A stretch of 64,000 bases of DNA from Amblyomma americanum (GCF_052857255.1 NW_027526656.1:62001-126000), one strand, 5' to 3'. Positions 1 through 13,750 are shown, counted from the first letter of the stretch. The notes: generated by a model not told the origin, from the sequence alone. A program made the numbers and translations.

Positions 1-1227
1 CGATTTTAAAAGTCTTCGAAGAGTATACGAGAGAAAGATAAAACTTTTTCTCTCAGAACTGTGCGAAAACTTGTATTCCGGCTCAAAACAACGGGATACA
101 TCGTTTTAGATTGAAACTAGCAAGATTCACGAGCATCGATTTACAAGTCCTCGAAGAGTACACGAGAGAACAGTGTAAACTTTTTCTCTCAGAACTGTGC
201 GAAAACTTGTATTCCGGCTCAAAACAACGGGATACATCGTTTTAGATCGAAACTAGCAAGATTCACGAGCATCGATTTTACAAGTCTTCGAAGAGTATAC
301 GAGAGAAAGATAAATCTTTTTCTCTCAGAACTGTGCGAAAACTTGTATTCCGGCTCAAAACAACGGGATACATCGTTTTAGATCGAAACTAGCAAGATTC
401 ACGAGCATCGATTTTACAAGTCTTCGAAGAGTATACGAGAGAAAGATAAAACTTTTTCTCTCAGAACTGTGCGAAAACTTGTATTCCGGCTCAAAACAAC
501 GGGATACATCGTTTTAGATCGAAACTAGCAAGATTCACGAGCATCGATTTTACAAGACCTCGAAGAGTACACGAGAGAACGGTGTAAACTTTTTCTCTCA
601 GAACTGTGCGAAAACTTGTATTCCGGCTCAAAACAACGGGATACATCGTTTTAGATCGAAACTAGCAAGATTCACGAGCATCGATTTTACAAGTCTTCGA
701 AGAGTATACGAGACAAAGATAAAACTTTTTCTCTCAGAACTGTGCGAAAACTTGTATTCCGGCTCAAAACAACGGGATACATCGTTTTAGATCGAAACTA
801 GGAAGATTCACGAGCATCGATTTTACAAGACCTCGAAGAGTACACGAGAGAACGGTGTAAACTTTTGCTCTCAGAACTGTGCGAAAACTTGTATTCCGGC
901 TCAAAACAACGGGATACATCGTTTCAGATCGAAACTAGCAAGATTCACGAGTATCGATTTTACAAGTCTTCGAAGAGTATACGAGAGAAAGATAAAAGTT
1001 TTTCTCTCAGAACTGTGCGAAAACTTGTATTCCCGCTCAAAACAACGGGATACATCGTTTTAGATCGAAACTAGCAAGGTTCACGAGCATCGATTTTACA
1101 AGTCCTCGAAGAGTACACGAGAGAACGGTGTAAACTTTTTCTCTCAGAACTGTGCGAAAACTTGTATTCCGGCTCAAAACAACGGGATACATCGTTTTAG
1201 ATCGAAACTAGCAAGATTCACGAGCAT

Positions 1228-1363
1228 CGATTTTACAAGTCTTCGAAGAGTATACGAGAGAAAGATAAAACTTTTTCTCTCAGAACTGTGCGAAAACTTG
1301 TATTCCGGCTCAAAACAACGGGATACATCGTTTTAGATCGAAACTAGCAAGATTCACGAGCAT
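1228..1363 (+). repeat. Reference type A monomer (136 bp)
   Basis: Chosen as a clean example of the commonest copy. Landmarks by monomer position: ATCGAT palindrome across the unit junction; 10 bp palindrome tcttcgaaga at 13-22; gtatac at 23-28; inverted repeat gagagaaa / tttctctc at 29-36 and 47-54; gtgcgaaaac at 61-70; ttccggctc at 76-84; acgggatac at 91-99; tcgaaactagc at 111-121. It holds nine CpG dinucleotides. Type A is diagnosed by tcttcgaagagtatac followed by gagaaagataaaac. It makes up more than half of the array by eye. Confidence 0.95.
1256..1281. other. Inverted repeat (stem-loop) inside the monomer
   Basis: Shown in the type A reference copy. An 8 bp perfect inverted repeat, gagagaaa and tttctctc, flanks a 10 bp spacer. 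As RNA, a G-U and an A-U pair could extend the stem to 10 bp with a six-base loop. The arms are intact in types A, D and E. They are 7 bp in B, and one C-type change interrupts the stem. The spacer differs strongly between A and B while the arms stay. What the structure does, if anything, is unknown. Confidence 0.7.
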
Positions 1364-1399
1364 CGATTTTACAAGTCTTCGAAGAGTATACGAGAGAAA

Positions 1400-3250
1400 G
1401 ATAAAACTTTTTCTCTCAGAACTGTGCGAAAACTTGTATTCCGGCTCAAAACAACGGGATACATCGTTTTAGATCGAAACTAGCAAGATTCACGAGCATC
1501 GATTTTACAAGTCTTCGAAGAGTATACGAGAGAAAGATAAAACTTTTTCTCTCAGAACTGTGCGAAAACTTGTATTCCGGCTCAAAACAACGGGATACAT
1601 CGTTTTAGATCGAAACTAGCAAGATTCACGGGCATCAATTTTACAAGTCTTCGAAGAGTATACGAGAGAAAGATAAAACTTTTTCTCTCAGAACTGTGCG
1701 AAAACTTGTATTCCGGCTCAAAACAACGGGATACATCGTTTTAGATCGAAACTAGCAAGATTCACGAGCATCGATTTTACAAGTCCTCGAAGAGTACACG
1801 AGAGAACGGTGTAAACTTTTTCTCTCAGAACTGTGCGAAAACTTGTATTCCGGCTCAAAACAACGGGATACATCGTTTTAGATCGAAACTAGCAAGATTC
1901 ACGAGCATCGATTTTACAAGTCTTCGAAGAGTATACGAGAGAAAGATAAAACTTTTTCTCTCAGAACTGTGCGAAAACTTGTATTCCGGCTCAAACAACG
2001 GGATACATCGTTTTAGATCGAAACTAGCAAGATTCACGAGCATCGATTTTACAAGTCTTCGAAGAGTATACGAGAGAAAGATAAAACTTTTTCTCTCAGA
2101 ACTGTGCGAAAACTTGTATTCCGGCTCAAAACAACGGGATACATCGTTTTAGATCGAAACTAGCAAGATTCACGAGCATCGATTTTACAAGTCTTCGAAG
2201 AGTATACGAGAGAAAGATAAAACTTTTTCTCTCAGAACTGTGCGAAAACTTGTATTCCGGCTCAAAACAACGGGATACATCGTTTTAGATCGAAACTAGC
2301 AAGATTCACGAGCATCGATTTTACAAGTCTTCGAAGAGTATACGAGAGAAAGATAAAACTTTTTGTCTCATAACTGTGCGAAAACTTGTATTCCGGCTCA
2401 AAACAACGGGATACATTGTTTTAGATCGAAACTAGCAAGATTCACGAGCATCGATTTTACAAGTCCTCGAAGAGTACACGAGAGAACGGTGTTAACTTTT
2501 TCTCTCAGAACTGTGCGAAAACTTGTATTCCGGCTCAAATCAACGGGATACATCGTTTTAGATCGAAACTAGCAAGATTCACGAGCATCGATTTTACAAG
2601 TCTTCGAAGAGTATACGAGAGAAAGATAAAACTTTTTCTCTCAGAACTGTGCGAAAACTTGTATTCCGGCTCAAAACAACGGGATACATCGTTTTAGATC
2701 GAAACTAGCAAGATTCACGAGCATCGATTTTACAAGTCTTCGAAGAGTATACGAGAGAAAGATAAAACTTTTTCTCTCAGAACTGTGCGAAAACTTGTAT
2801 TCCGGCTCAAAACAACGGGATACATCGTTTTAGATCGAAACTAGCAAGATTCACGAGCATCGATTTTACAAGTCTTCGAAGAGTATACGCGAGAAAGATA
2901 AAACTTTTTCTCTCAGAACTGTGCGAAAACTTGTATTCCGGCTCAAAACAACGGGATACATCGTTTTAGATCGAAACTAGCAAGATTCACGAGCATCGAT
3001 TTTACAAGTCTTCGAAGAGTATACGAGAGAAAGATAAAACTTTTTCTCTCAGAACTGTGCGAAAACTTGTATTCCGGCTCAAAACAACGGGATACATCGT
3101 TTTAGATCGAAAATAGCAATATTCACGGGCATCAATTTTACAAGTCTTCGAAGAGTATACGATAGAAAGATAAAACTTTTTCTCTCAGAACTGTGCGAAA
3201 ACTTGTATTCCGGCTCAAAACAACGGGATACATCGTTTTAGATCGAAACT
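1400..3250 (+). repeat. Displaced block, copy 1 (partner 13,078 bp away)
   Basis: This stretch of about 13-14 monomers recurs at 14.48-16.33 kb in the same order. Shared rare variants are cgggcatcaatttt, tttttgtctcataactg, acattgttttag, cggtgttaac with caaatcaacgg, atacgcgagaaag, and gcaatattcacgggcatcaa with acgatagaaag. The offset is 13,078 bp at several markers (for example 2363 to 15441), about 96 monomers. The partner differs by a few single-base deletions. Confidence 0.85.
1772..1908 (+). repeat. Reference type B monomer (137 bp)
   Basis: Differs from type A almost only inside positions 15-40: tcctcgaagagtacac replaces tcttcgaagagtatac, and gagaacggtgtaaac replaces gagaaagataaaac, which adds one base. 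The rest of the unit matches type A. B copies are scattered singly among runs of one to five A copies rather than forming long runs. Sub-variants are useful markers: acaagacctcg (0.5-11.5 and 33.3-36.6 kb), gaacagtg (left end, 33.6 and 36.1 kb), gagcggtg (33.0-41.5 kb) and cggtgttaac. Confidence 0.95.
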
Positions 3251-5722
3251 AGCAAGATTCACGAGCATCGATTTTACAAGACCTCGAAGAGTACACGAGA
3301 GAACGGTGTAAACTTTTTCTCTCAGAACTGTGCGAAAACTTGTATTCCGGCTCAAAACAACGGGATACATCGTTTTAGATCGAAACTAGCAAGATTCACG
3401 AGCATCGATTTTACAAGTCTTCGAAGAGTATACGAGACAAAGATAAAACTTTTTCTCTCAGAACTGTGCGAAAACTTGTATTCCGGCTCAAAACAACGGG
3501 ATACATCGTTTTAGATCGAAACTAGGAAGATTCACGAGCATCGATTTTACAAGACCTCGAAGAGTACACGAGAGAACGGTGTAAACTTTTGCTCTCAGAA
3601 CTGTGCGAAAACTTGTATTCCGGCTCAAAACAACGGGATACATCGTTTCAGATCGAAACTAGCAAGATTCACGAGTATCGATTTTACAAGTCTTCGAAGA
3701 GTATACGAGAGAAAGATAAAACTTTTTCTCTCAGAACTGTGCGAAAACTTGTATTCCCGCTCAAAACAACGGGATACATCGTTTTAGATCGAAACTAGCA
3801 AGATTCACGAGCATCGATTTTACAAGTCCTCGAAGAGTACACGAGAGAACGGTGTAAACTTTTTCTCTCAGAACTGTGCGAAAACTTGTATTCCGGCTCA
3901 AAACAACGGGATACATCGTTTTAGATCGAAACTAGCAAGATTCACGAGCATCGATTTTACAAGTCTTCGAAGAGTATACGAGAGAAAGATAAAACTTTTT
4001 CTCTCAGAACTGTGCGAAAACTTGTATTCCGGCTCAAAACAACGGGATACATCGTTTTAGATCGAAACTAGCAAGATTCACGAGCATCGATTTTACAAGT
4101 CTTCGAAGAGTATACGAGAGAAAGATAAAACGTTTTCTCTCAGAACTGTGCGAAAACTTGTATTCCGGCTCAAAACAACGGGATACATCGTTTTAGATCG
4201 AAACTAGCAAGATTCACGAGCATCGATTTTACAAGACCTCGAAGAGTACACGAGAGAACGGTGTAAACTTTTTCTCTCAGAACTGTGCGAAAACTTGTAC
4301 TCCGGCTCAAAACAACGGGATACATCGTTTTAGATCGAAACTAGCAAGATTCACGAGCATCGATTTTACAAGTCTTCGAAGAGTATACGAGAGAAAGATA
4401 AAACTTTTTTCTCTCAGAACTGTGCGAAAACTTGTATTCCGGCTCAAAACAACGGGATACATCGTTTTAGATGAAACTAGCAAGATTCACGAGCATCGAT
4501 TTACAAGTCCTCGAAGAGTACACGAGAGAACAGTGTAAACTTTTTCTCTCAGAACTGTGCGAAAACTTGTATTCCGGCTCAAAACAACGGGATACATCGT
4601 TTTAGATCGAAACTAGCAAGATTCACGAGCATCGATTTTACAAGTCTTCGAAGAGTATACGAGAGAAAGATAAATCTTTTTCTCTCAGAACTGTGCGAAA
4701 ACTTGTATTCCGGCTCAAAACAACGGGATACATCGTTTTAGATCGAAACTAGGAAGATTCACGAGCATCGATTTTACAAGACCTCGAAGAGTACACGAGA
4801 GAACGGTGTAAACTTTTGCTCTCAGAACTGTGCGAAAACTTGTATTCCGGCTCAAAACAACGGGATACATCGTTTCAGATCGAAACTAGCAAGATTCACG
4901 AGCATCGATTTTACAAGTCTTCGAAGAGTATACGAGAGAAAGATAAAACTTTTTCTCTCAGAACTGTGCGAAAACTTGTATTCCCGCTCAAAACAACGGG
5001 ATACATCGTTTTAGATCGAAACTAGCAAGATTCACGAGCATCGATTTTACAAGTCCTCGAAGAGTACACGAGAGAACGGTGTAAACTTTTTCTCTCAGAA
5101 CTGTGCGAAAACTTGTATTCCGGCTCAAAACAACGGGATACATCGTTTTAGATCGAAACTAGCAAGATTCACGAGCATCGATTTACAAGTCTTCGAAGAG
5201 TATACGAGAGAAAGATAAAACTTTTTCTCTCAGAACTGTGCGAAAACTTGTATTCCGGCTCAAAACAACGGGATACATCGTTTTAGATCGAAACTAGCAA
5301 GATTCACGAGCATCGATTTTACAAGTCTTCGAAGAGTATACGAGAGAAAGATAAAACTTTTTCTCTCAGAACTGTGCGAAAACTTGTATTCCGGCTCAAA
5401 ACAACGGGATACATCGTTTTAGATCGAAACTAGCAAGGTTCACGAGCATCGATTTTACAAGTCCTCGAAGAGTACACGAGAGAACGGTGTAAACTTTTTC
5501 TCTCAGAACTGTGCGAAAACTTGTATTCCGGCTCAAAACAACGGGATACATCGTTTTAGATCGAAACTAGCAAGATTCACGAGCATCGATTTTACAAGTC
5601 TTCGAAGAGTATACGAGAGAAAGATAAAACTTTTTCTCTCAGAACTGTGCGAAAACTTGTATTCCGGCTCAAAAAAACGGGATACGTCGTTTTAGATAGA
5701 AACTAGCAAGATTCACGAGCAT

Positions 5723-5859
5723 CGATATTACAAGTCTTCGAAGAGTATACGAAAGAAAGGTGTAAACTTTTTCTCTCAGAACTGCGCGAAAACTTGTATT
5801 CCGGCTCAAAACAACGGGATACATCGTTTTAGATCGAAACTAGCAAGATTCACGAGCAT
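5723..5859 (+). repeat. Reference type C monomer (137 bp)
   Basis: Diagnosed by cgatattacaag at the start, cgaaagaaaggtgtaaac in the variable block and actgcgcgaaaac downstream. The preceding copy carries caaaaaaacggg and gatagaaac. I count 23 type C starts, at about 5723, 8449, 9812, 12671, 19472, 28744, 30521, 31618, 34950, 37404, 40946, 45309, 46946, 51714, 52124, 59347, 59757, 60984, 61394, 62213, 62623, 63579 and 63989 (the last is cut by the window edge). Nearly all are followed by a type B copy; 9812 is an exception, followed by type A. This fixed neighbourhood suggests C travels as part of a larger unit. Confidence 0.9.
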
Positions 5860-6199
5860 CGATTTTACAAGTCCTCGAAGAGTACACGAGAGAACGGTGT
5901 AAACTTTTTCTCTCAGAATTGTGCGAAAACTTGTATTCCGGCTCAAAACAACGGGATACATCGTTTTAGATCGAAACTAGCAAGATTCACGAGCATCGAT
6001 TTTACAAGTCTTCGAAGAGTATACGAGAGAAAGATAAAACTTTTTCTCTCAGAACTGTGCGAAAACTTGTATTCCGGCTCAAAACAACAGGATACATCGT
6101 TTTAGATCGAAACTAGCAAGATTCACGAGCATCGATTTTACAAGTCTTCGAAGAGTATACGAGAGAAAGATAAAACTTTTTCTCTCAGAACTGTGCGAA

Positions 6200-9100
6200 A
6201 ACTTGTATTCCGGCTCAAAACAACGGGATACATCGTTTTAGATCGAAACTAGCAAGATTCACGAGCATCGATTTTACAAGACCTCGAAGAGTACACGAGA
6301 GAACGGTGTAAACTTTTTCTCTCAGAACTGTGCGAAAACTTGTACTCCGGCTCAAAACAACGGGATACATCGTTTTAGATCGAAACTAGCAAGATTCACG
6401 AGCATCGATTTTACAAGTCTTCGAAGAGTATACGAGAGAAAGATAAAACTTTTTCTCTCAGAACTGTGCGAAAACTTGTATTCCGGCTCAAAACAACGGG
6501 ATACATCGTTTTAGATTGAAACTAGCAAGATTCACGAGCATCGATTTACAAGTCCTCGAAGAGTACACGAGAGAACAGTGTAAACTTTTTCTCTCAGAAC
6601 TGTGCGAAAACTTGTATTCCGCTCAAAACAACGCGATACATCGTTTTAGATCGAAACTAGCAAGATTCACGAGCATCGATTTTACAAGTCTTCGAAGAGT
6701 ATACGAGAGAAAGATAAATCTTTTTCTCTCAGAACTGTGCGAAAACTTGTATTCCGGCTCAAAACAACGGGATACATCGTTTTAGATCGAAACTAGCAAG
6801 ATTCACGAGCATCGATTTTACAAGTCTTCGAAGAGTATACGAGAGAAAGATAAAACTTTTTCTCTCAGAACTGTGCGAAAACTTGTATTCCGGCTCAAAA
6901 CAACGGGATACATCGTTTTAAATCGAAACTAGCAAGATTCACGAGCATCAATTTTACAAGACCTCGAAGAGTACACGAGAGAACGGTGTAAACTTTTTCT
7001 CTCAGAACTGTGCGAAAACTTGTATTCCGGCTCAAAACAACGGGATACATCGTTTTAGATCGAAACTAGCAAGATTCACGAGCATCGATTTTACAAGTCT
7101 TCGAAGAGTATACGAGACAAAGATAAAACTTTTTCTCTCAGAACTGTGCGAAAACTTGTATACCGGCTCAAAACAACGGGATACATCGTTTTAGATCGAA
7201 ACTAGGAAGATTCACGAGCATCGATTTTACAAGACCTCGAAGAGTACACGAGAGAACGGTGTAAACTTTTGCTCTCAGAACTGTGCGAAAACTTGTATTC
7301 CGGCTCAAAACAACGGGATACATCGTTTCAGATCGAAACTAGCAAGATTCACGAGCATCGATTTTACAAGTCTTCGAAGAGTATAAGAGAGAAAGATAAA
7401 ACTTTTTCTCTCAGAACTGTGCGAAAACTTGTATTCCCGCTCAAAACAACGGGATACATCGTTTTAGATCGAAACTAGCAAGATTCACGAGCATCGATTT
7501 TACAAGTCCTCGAAGAGTACACGAGAGAACGGTGTAAACTTTTTCTCTCAGAACTGTGCGAAAACTTGTATTCCGGCTCAAAACAACGGGATACATCGTT
7601 TTAGATCGAAACTAGCAAGATTCACGAGCATCGATTTTACAAGTCTTCGAAGAGTATACGAGAGAAAGATAAAACTTTTTCTCTCAGAACTGTGCGAAAA
7701 CTTGTATTCCGGCTCAAAACAACGGGATACATCGTTTTAGATCGAAACTAGCAAGATTCACGAGCATCGATTTTACAAGTCTTCGAAGAGTATACGAGAG
7801 AAAGATAAAACTTTTTCTCTCAGAACTGTGCGAAAACTTGTATTCCGGCTCAAAACAACGGGATACATCGTTTTAGATCGAAACTAGCAAGATTCACGAG
7901 CATCGATTTTACAAGTCTTCGAAGAGTATACGAGAGAAAGATAAAACTTTTTCTCTCAGAACTGTGCGAAAACTTGTATTCCGGCTCAAAACAACGGGAT
8001 ACATCGTTTTAGATCGAAACTAGCAAGATTCACGAGCATCGATTTTACAAGTCTTCGAAGAGTATACGAGAGAAAGATAAAACTTTTTCTCTCAGAACTG
8101 TGCGAAAACTTGTATTCCGGCTCAAAACAACGGGATACATCGTTTTAGATCGAAACTAGCAAGATTCACGAGCATCGATTTTACAAGTCCTCGAAGAGTA
8201 CACGAGAGAACGGTGTAAACTTTTTCTCTCAGAACTGTGCGAAAACTTGTATTCCGGCTCAAAACAACGGGATACATCGTTTTAGATCGAAACTAGCAAG
8301 ATTCACGAGCATCGATTTTACAAGTCTTCGAAGAGTATACGAGAGAAAGATAAAACTTTTTCTCTCAGAACTGTGCGAAAACTTGTATTCCGGCTCAAAA
8401 AAACGGGATACGTCGTTTTAGATAGAAACTAGCAAGATTCACGAGCATCGATATTACAAGTCTTCGAAGAGTATACGAAAGAAAGGTGTAAACTTTTTCT
8501 CTCAGAACTGCGCGAAAACTTGTATTCCGGCTCAAAACAACGGGATACATCGTTTTAGATCGAAACTAGCAAGATTCACGAGCATCGATTTTACAAGTCC
8601 TCGAAGAGTACACGAGAGAACGGTGTAAACTTTTTCTCTCAGAATTGTGCGAAAACTTGTATTCCGGCTCAAAACAACGGGATACATCGTTTTAGATCGA
8701 AACTAGCAAGATTCACGAGCATCGATTTTACAAGTCTTCGAAGAGTATACGAGAGAAAGATAAAACTTTTTCTCTCAGAACTGTGCGAAAACTTGTATTC
8801 CGGCTCAAAACAACGGGATACATCGTTTTAGATCGAAACTAGCAAGATTCACGAGCATCGATTTTACAAGTCCTCGAAGAGTACACGAGAGAACGGTGTA
8901 AACTTTTTCTCTCAGAACTGTGCGAAAACTTGTATTCCGGCTCAAAACAACGGGATACATCGTTTTAGATCGAAACTAGCAAGATTCACGAGCATCGATT
9001 TTACAAGTTTTCGAAGAGTATACGAGAGAAAGGTGTAAACGTTTTCTCTCAGAACTGCGCGAAAACTTGTATTCCGGCTCAAAACAAAGGGATACATCGT

Positions 9101-12100
9101 TTTAGATCGAAACTAGCAAGATTCACGAGCATCGATTTTACAAGTCTTCGAAGAGTATACGAGAGAAAGATAAAACTTTTTCTCTCAGAACTGTGCGAAA
9201 ACTTGTATTCCGGCTCAAAACAACGGGATACATCGTTTTAGATCGAAACTAGCAAGATTCACGAGCATCGATTTTACAAGTCTTCGAAGAGTATACGAGA
9301 GAAAGATAAACTTTTTCTCTCAGAACTGCGCGAAAACTTGTATTCCGGCTCAAAACAACGGATACATCGTTTTAGATCGAAACTAGCAAGATTCACGAGC
9401 ATCGATTTTACAACTCTTCGAAGAGTATACGAGAGAAAGATAAAACTTTTTCTCTCAGAACTGTGCGAAAACTTGTATTCCGACTCAAAACAACGGGATA
9501 CATCGTTTTAGATCGAAACTAGCAAGATTCACGAGCATCGATTTTACAAGACCTCGAAGAGTACACGAGAGAACGGTGTAAACTTTTTCTCTCAGAACTG
9601 TGCGAAAACTTGTACTCCGGCTCAAAACAACGGGATACATCGTTTTAGATCGAAACTAGCAAGATTCACGAGCATCGATTTTACAAGTCTTCGAAGAGTA
9701 TACGAGAGAAAGATAAAACTTTTTCTCTCAGAACTGTGCGAAAACTTGTATTCCGGCTCAAAAAAACGGGATACGTCGTTTTAGATAGAAACTAGCAAGA
9801 TTCACGAGCATCGATATTACAAGTCTTCGAAGAGTATACGAAAGAAAGGTGTAAACTTTTTCTCTCAGAACTGCGCGAAAACTTGTATTCCGGCTCAAAA
9901 CAACGGGATACATCGTTTTAGACCGAAACTAGCAAGATTCACGAGCATCGATTTTACAAGTCTTCGAAGAGTATACGAGAGAAAGATAAAACTTTTCTCT
10001 CAGAACTGTGCGAAAACTTGTATTCCGGCTCAAAACAACAGGATACATCGTTTTAGATCGAAACTAGCAAGATTCACGAGCATCGATTTTACAAGTCTTC
10101 GAAGAGTATACGAGAGAAAGATAAAACTTTTTCTCTCAGAACTGTGCGAAAACTTGTATTCCGGCTCAAAACAACGGGATACATCGTTTTAGATCGAAAC
10201 TAGCAAGATTCACGAGCATCGATTTTACAAGTCCTCGAAGAGTACACGAGAGAACGGTGTAAACTTTTTCTCTCAGAACTGTGCGAAAACTTGTATTCCG
10301 GCTCAAAACAACGGGATACATCGTTTTAGATCGAAACTAGCAAGATTCACGAGCATCGATTTTACAAGTCTTCGAAGAGTATACGAGAGAAAGATAAAAC
10401 TTTTTCTCTCAGAACTGTGCGAAAACTTGTATTCCGGCTCAAAACAACGGGATACATCGTTTTAGATCGAAACTAGCAAGATTCACGAGCATCGATTTTA
10501 CAAGACCTCGAAGAGTACACGAGAGAACGGTGTAAACTTTTTCTCTCAGAACTGTGCGAAAACTTGTACTCCGGCTCAAAACAACGGGATACATCGTTTT
10601 AGATCGAAACTAGCAAGATTCACGAGCATCGATTTTACAAGTCTTCGAAGAGTATACGAGAGAAAGATAAACTTTTTCTCTCAGAACTGTGCGAAAACTT
10701 GTATTCCGGCTCAAAACAACGGGATACATCGTTTTAGATTGAAACTAGCAAGATTCACGAGCATCGATTTACAAGTCCTCGAAGAGTACACGAGAGAACA
10801 GTGTAAACTTTTTCTCTCAGAACTGTGCGAAAACTTGTATTCCGGCTCAAAACAACGCGATACATCGTTTTAGATCGAAACTAGCAAGATTCACGAGCAT
10901 CGATTTTACAAGTCTTCGAAGAGTATACGAGAGAAAGATAAATCTTTTTCTCTCAGAACTGTGCGAAAACTTGTATTCCGGCTCAAAACAACGGGATACA
11001 TCGTTTTAGATCGAAACTAGCAAGATTCACGAGCATCGATTTTACAAGTCTTCGAAGAGTATACGAGAGAAAGATAAAACTTTTTCTCTCAGAACTGTGC
11101 GAAAACTTGTATTCCGGCTCAAAACAACGGGATACATCGTTTTAAATCGAAACTAGCAAGATTCACGAGCATCAATTTTACAAGACCTCGAAGAGTACAC
11201 GAGAGAACGGTGTAAACTTTTTCTCTCAGAACTGTGCGAAAACTTGTATTCCAGCTCAAAACAACGGGATATATCGTTTTAGATCGAAACTAGCAAGATT
11301 CACGAGCATCGATTTTACAAGTCTTCGAAGAGTATACGAGACAAAGATAAAACTTTTTCTCTCAGAACTGTGCGAAAACTTGTATTCCGGCTCAAAACAA
11401 CGGGATACATCGTTTTAGATCGAAACTAGGAAGATTCACGAGCATCGATTTTACAAGACCTCGAAGAGTACACGAGAGAACAGTGTAAACTTTTGCTCTC
11501 AGAACTGTGCGAAAACTTGTATTCCGGCTCAAAACAACGGGATACATCGTTTCAGATCGAAACTAGCAAGATTCACGAGCATCGATTTTACAAGTCTTCG
11601 AAGAGTATACGAGAGAAGATAAAACTTTTTCTCTCAGAACTGTGCGAAAACTTGTATTCCCGCTCAAAACAACGGGATACATCGTTTTAGATCGAAACTA
11701 GCAAGATTCACGAGCATCGATTTTACAAGTCCTCGAAGAGTACACGAGAGAACGGTGTAAACTTTTTCTCTCAGAACTGTGCGAAAACTTGTATTCCGGC
11801 TCAAAACAACGGGATACATCGTTTTAGATCGAAACTAGCAAGATTCACGAGCATCGATTTTACAAGTCTTCGAAGAGTATACGAGAGAAAGATAAAACTT
11901 TTTCTCTCAGAACTGTGCGAAAACTTGTATTCCGGCTCAAAACAACGGGATACATCGTTTTAGATCGAAACTAGCAAGATTCACGAGCATCGATTTTACA
12001 AGTCTTCGAAGAGTATACGAGAGAAAGATAAAACTTTTTCTCTCAGAACTGTGCGAAAACTTGTATTCCGGCTCAAAACAACGGGATACATCGTTTTAGA

Positions 12101-13750
12101 TCGAAACTAGCAAGATTCACGAGCATCGATTTTACAAGTCTTCGAAGAGTATACGAGAGAAAGATAAAACTTTTTCTCTCAGAACTGTGCGAAAACTTGT
12201 ATTCCGGCTCAAAACAACGGGATACATCGTTTTAGATCGAAACTAGCAAGATTCACGAGCATCGATTTTACAAGTCTTCGAAGAGTATACGAGAGAAAGA
12301 TAAAACTTTTTCTCTCAGAACTGTGCGAAAACTTGTATTCCGGCTCAAAACAACGGGATACATCGTTTTAGATCGAAACTAGCAAGATTCACGAGCATCG
12401 ATTTTACAAGTCCTCGAAGAGTACACGAGAGAACGGTGTAAACTTTTTCTCTCAGAACTGTGCGAAAACTTGTATTCCGGCTCAAAACAACGGGATACAT
12501 CGTTTAGATCGAAACTAGCAAGATTCACGAGCATCGATTTTACAAGTCTTCGAAGAGTATACGAGAGAAAGATAAAACTTTTTCTCTCAGAACTGTGCGA
12601 AAACTTGTATTCCGGCTCAAAAAAACGGGATACGTCGTTTTAGATAGAAACTAGCAAGATTCACGAGCATCGATATTACAAGTCTTCGAAGAGTATACGA
12701 AAGAAAGGTGTAAACTTTTTCTCTCAGAACTGCGCGAAAACTTGTATTCCGGCTCAAAACAACGGGATACATCGTTTTAGATCGAAACTAGCAAGATTCA
12801 CGAGCATCGATTTTACAAGTCCTCGAAGAGTACACGAGAGAACGGTGTAAACTTTTTCTCTCAGAATTGTGCGAAAACTTGTATTCCGGCTCAAAACAAC
12901 GGGATACATCGTTTTAGATCGAAACTAGCAAGATTCACGAGCATCGATTTTACAAGTCTTCGAAGAGTATACGAGAGAAAGATAAAACTTTTTCTCTCAG
13001 AACTGTGCGAAAACTTGTATTCCGGCTCAAAACAACGGGATACATCGTTTTAGATCGAAACTAGCAAGATTCACGAGCATCGATTTTACAAGTCCTCGAA
13101 GAGTACACGAGAGAACGGTGTAAACTTTTTCTCTCAGAACTGTGCGAAAACTTGTATTCCGGCTCAAAACAACGGGATACATCGTTTTAGATCGAAACTA
13201 GCAAGATTCACGAGCATCGATTTTACAAGTTTTCGAAGAGTATACGAGAGAAAGGTGTAAACGTTTTCTCTCAGAACTGCGCGAAAACTTGTATTCCGGC
13301 TCAAAACAAAGGGATACATCGTTTTAGATCGAAACTAGCAAGATTCACGAGCATCGATTTTACAAGTCTTCGAAGAGTATACGAGAGAAAGATAAAACTT
13401 TTTCTCTCAGAACTGTGCGAAAACTTGTATTCCGGCTCAAAACAACGGGATACATCGTTTTAGATCGAAACTAGCAAGATTCACGAGCATCGATTTTACA
13501 AGTCTTCGAAGAGTATACGAGAGAAAGATAAAACTTTTTCTCTCAGAACTGCGCGAAAACTTGTATTCCGGCTCAAAACAACGGGATACATCGTTTTAGA
13601 TCGAAACTAGCAAGATTCACGAGCATCGATTTTACAACTCTTCGAAGAGTATACGAGAGAAAGATAAAACTTTTTCTCTCAGAACTGTGCGAAAACTTGT
13701 ATTCCGACTCAAAACAACGGGATACATCGTTTTAGATCGAAACTAGCAAG
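6200..13750 (+). repeat. 31-monomer block pair, 4,224 bp offset
   Basis: About 6.2-9.5 kb recurs at about 10.42-13.75 kb. Matching markers are tgtactccgg (6341 and 10565), the ttttgctctcag copy (7269 and 11493), type C (8449 and 12671), type D (8996 and 13218) and caactcttcg (9411 and 13635); offsets are 4,222-4,224 bp. Between the copies, at 9.55-10.4 kb, lies about 0.9 kb with its own acaagacctcg, tgtactccgg, type C and acaggatac copies. Single-base gains and losses explain the 2 bp variation in offset. Confidence 0.85.
8996..9132 (+). repeat. Reference type D monomer (137 bp)
   Basis: Diagnosed by acaagttttcgaag, gagagaaaggtgtaaacg, actgcgcg and aacaaaggg. The left half of its variable block is A-like (gagagaaa) and the right half B-like (ggtgtaaac), so it looks like a mosaic. 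Copies start at about 8996, 13218, 14035, 44082, 49533, 50214, 56894 and 57575. Several of the later ones follow a copy with the rare variant ccgactcaaaac and precede one with ctaacaag and ctctcaaaactg. The small number and fixed company make D a good marker for block duplication. Confidence 0.88.

Larger units (their letters stand above)
440..4200 (+). repeat. Block pair 2,724 bp apart (20 monomers)
   Basis: Roughly 440-1480 recurs at 3164-4200. The same order of rare variants is seen in both: acaagacctcg, gagacaaag, ctaggaag, acaagacctcg, ttttgctctcag, cgtttcagatcg and tattcccgctc. Marker spacing is 2,724 bp for acaagacctcg (552 and 3276) and for the ttttgctctcag copy (865 and 3589). The latter marker returns again at 4816, 7269 and 11493. 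The block ends where B at 4210 has no partner near 1486. Confidence 0.8.

Noticed and set aside
1228..1363. CENP-B box in the monomer, suggested by ttccg and acgggat.
   Set aside because: The spacing and the required TTCG and A residues of the box (TTCG, four bases, A, two bases, CGGG) are not met on either strand.
1228..1363. Internal sub-repeat: catcgttttagatcgaaac resembles catcgattttacaagtcttcgaag about 36 bp later.
   Set aside because: The match weakens after about 10 bases, which is too short to argue that the monomer was built from a smaller unit.
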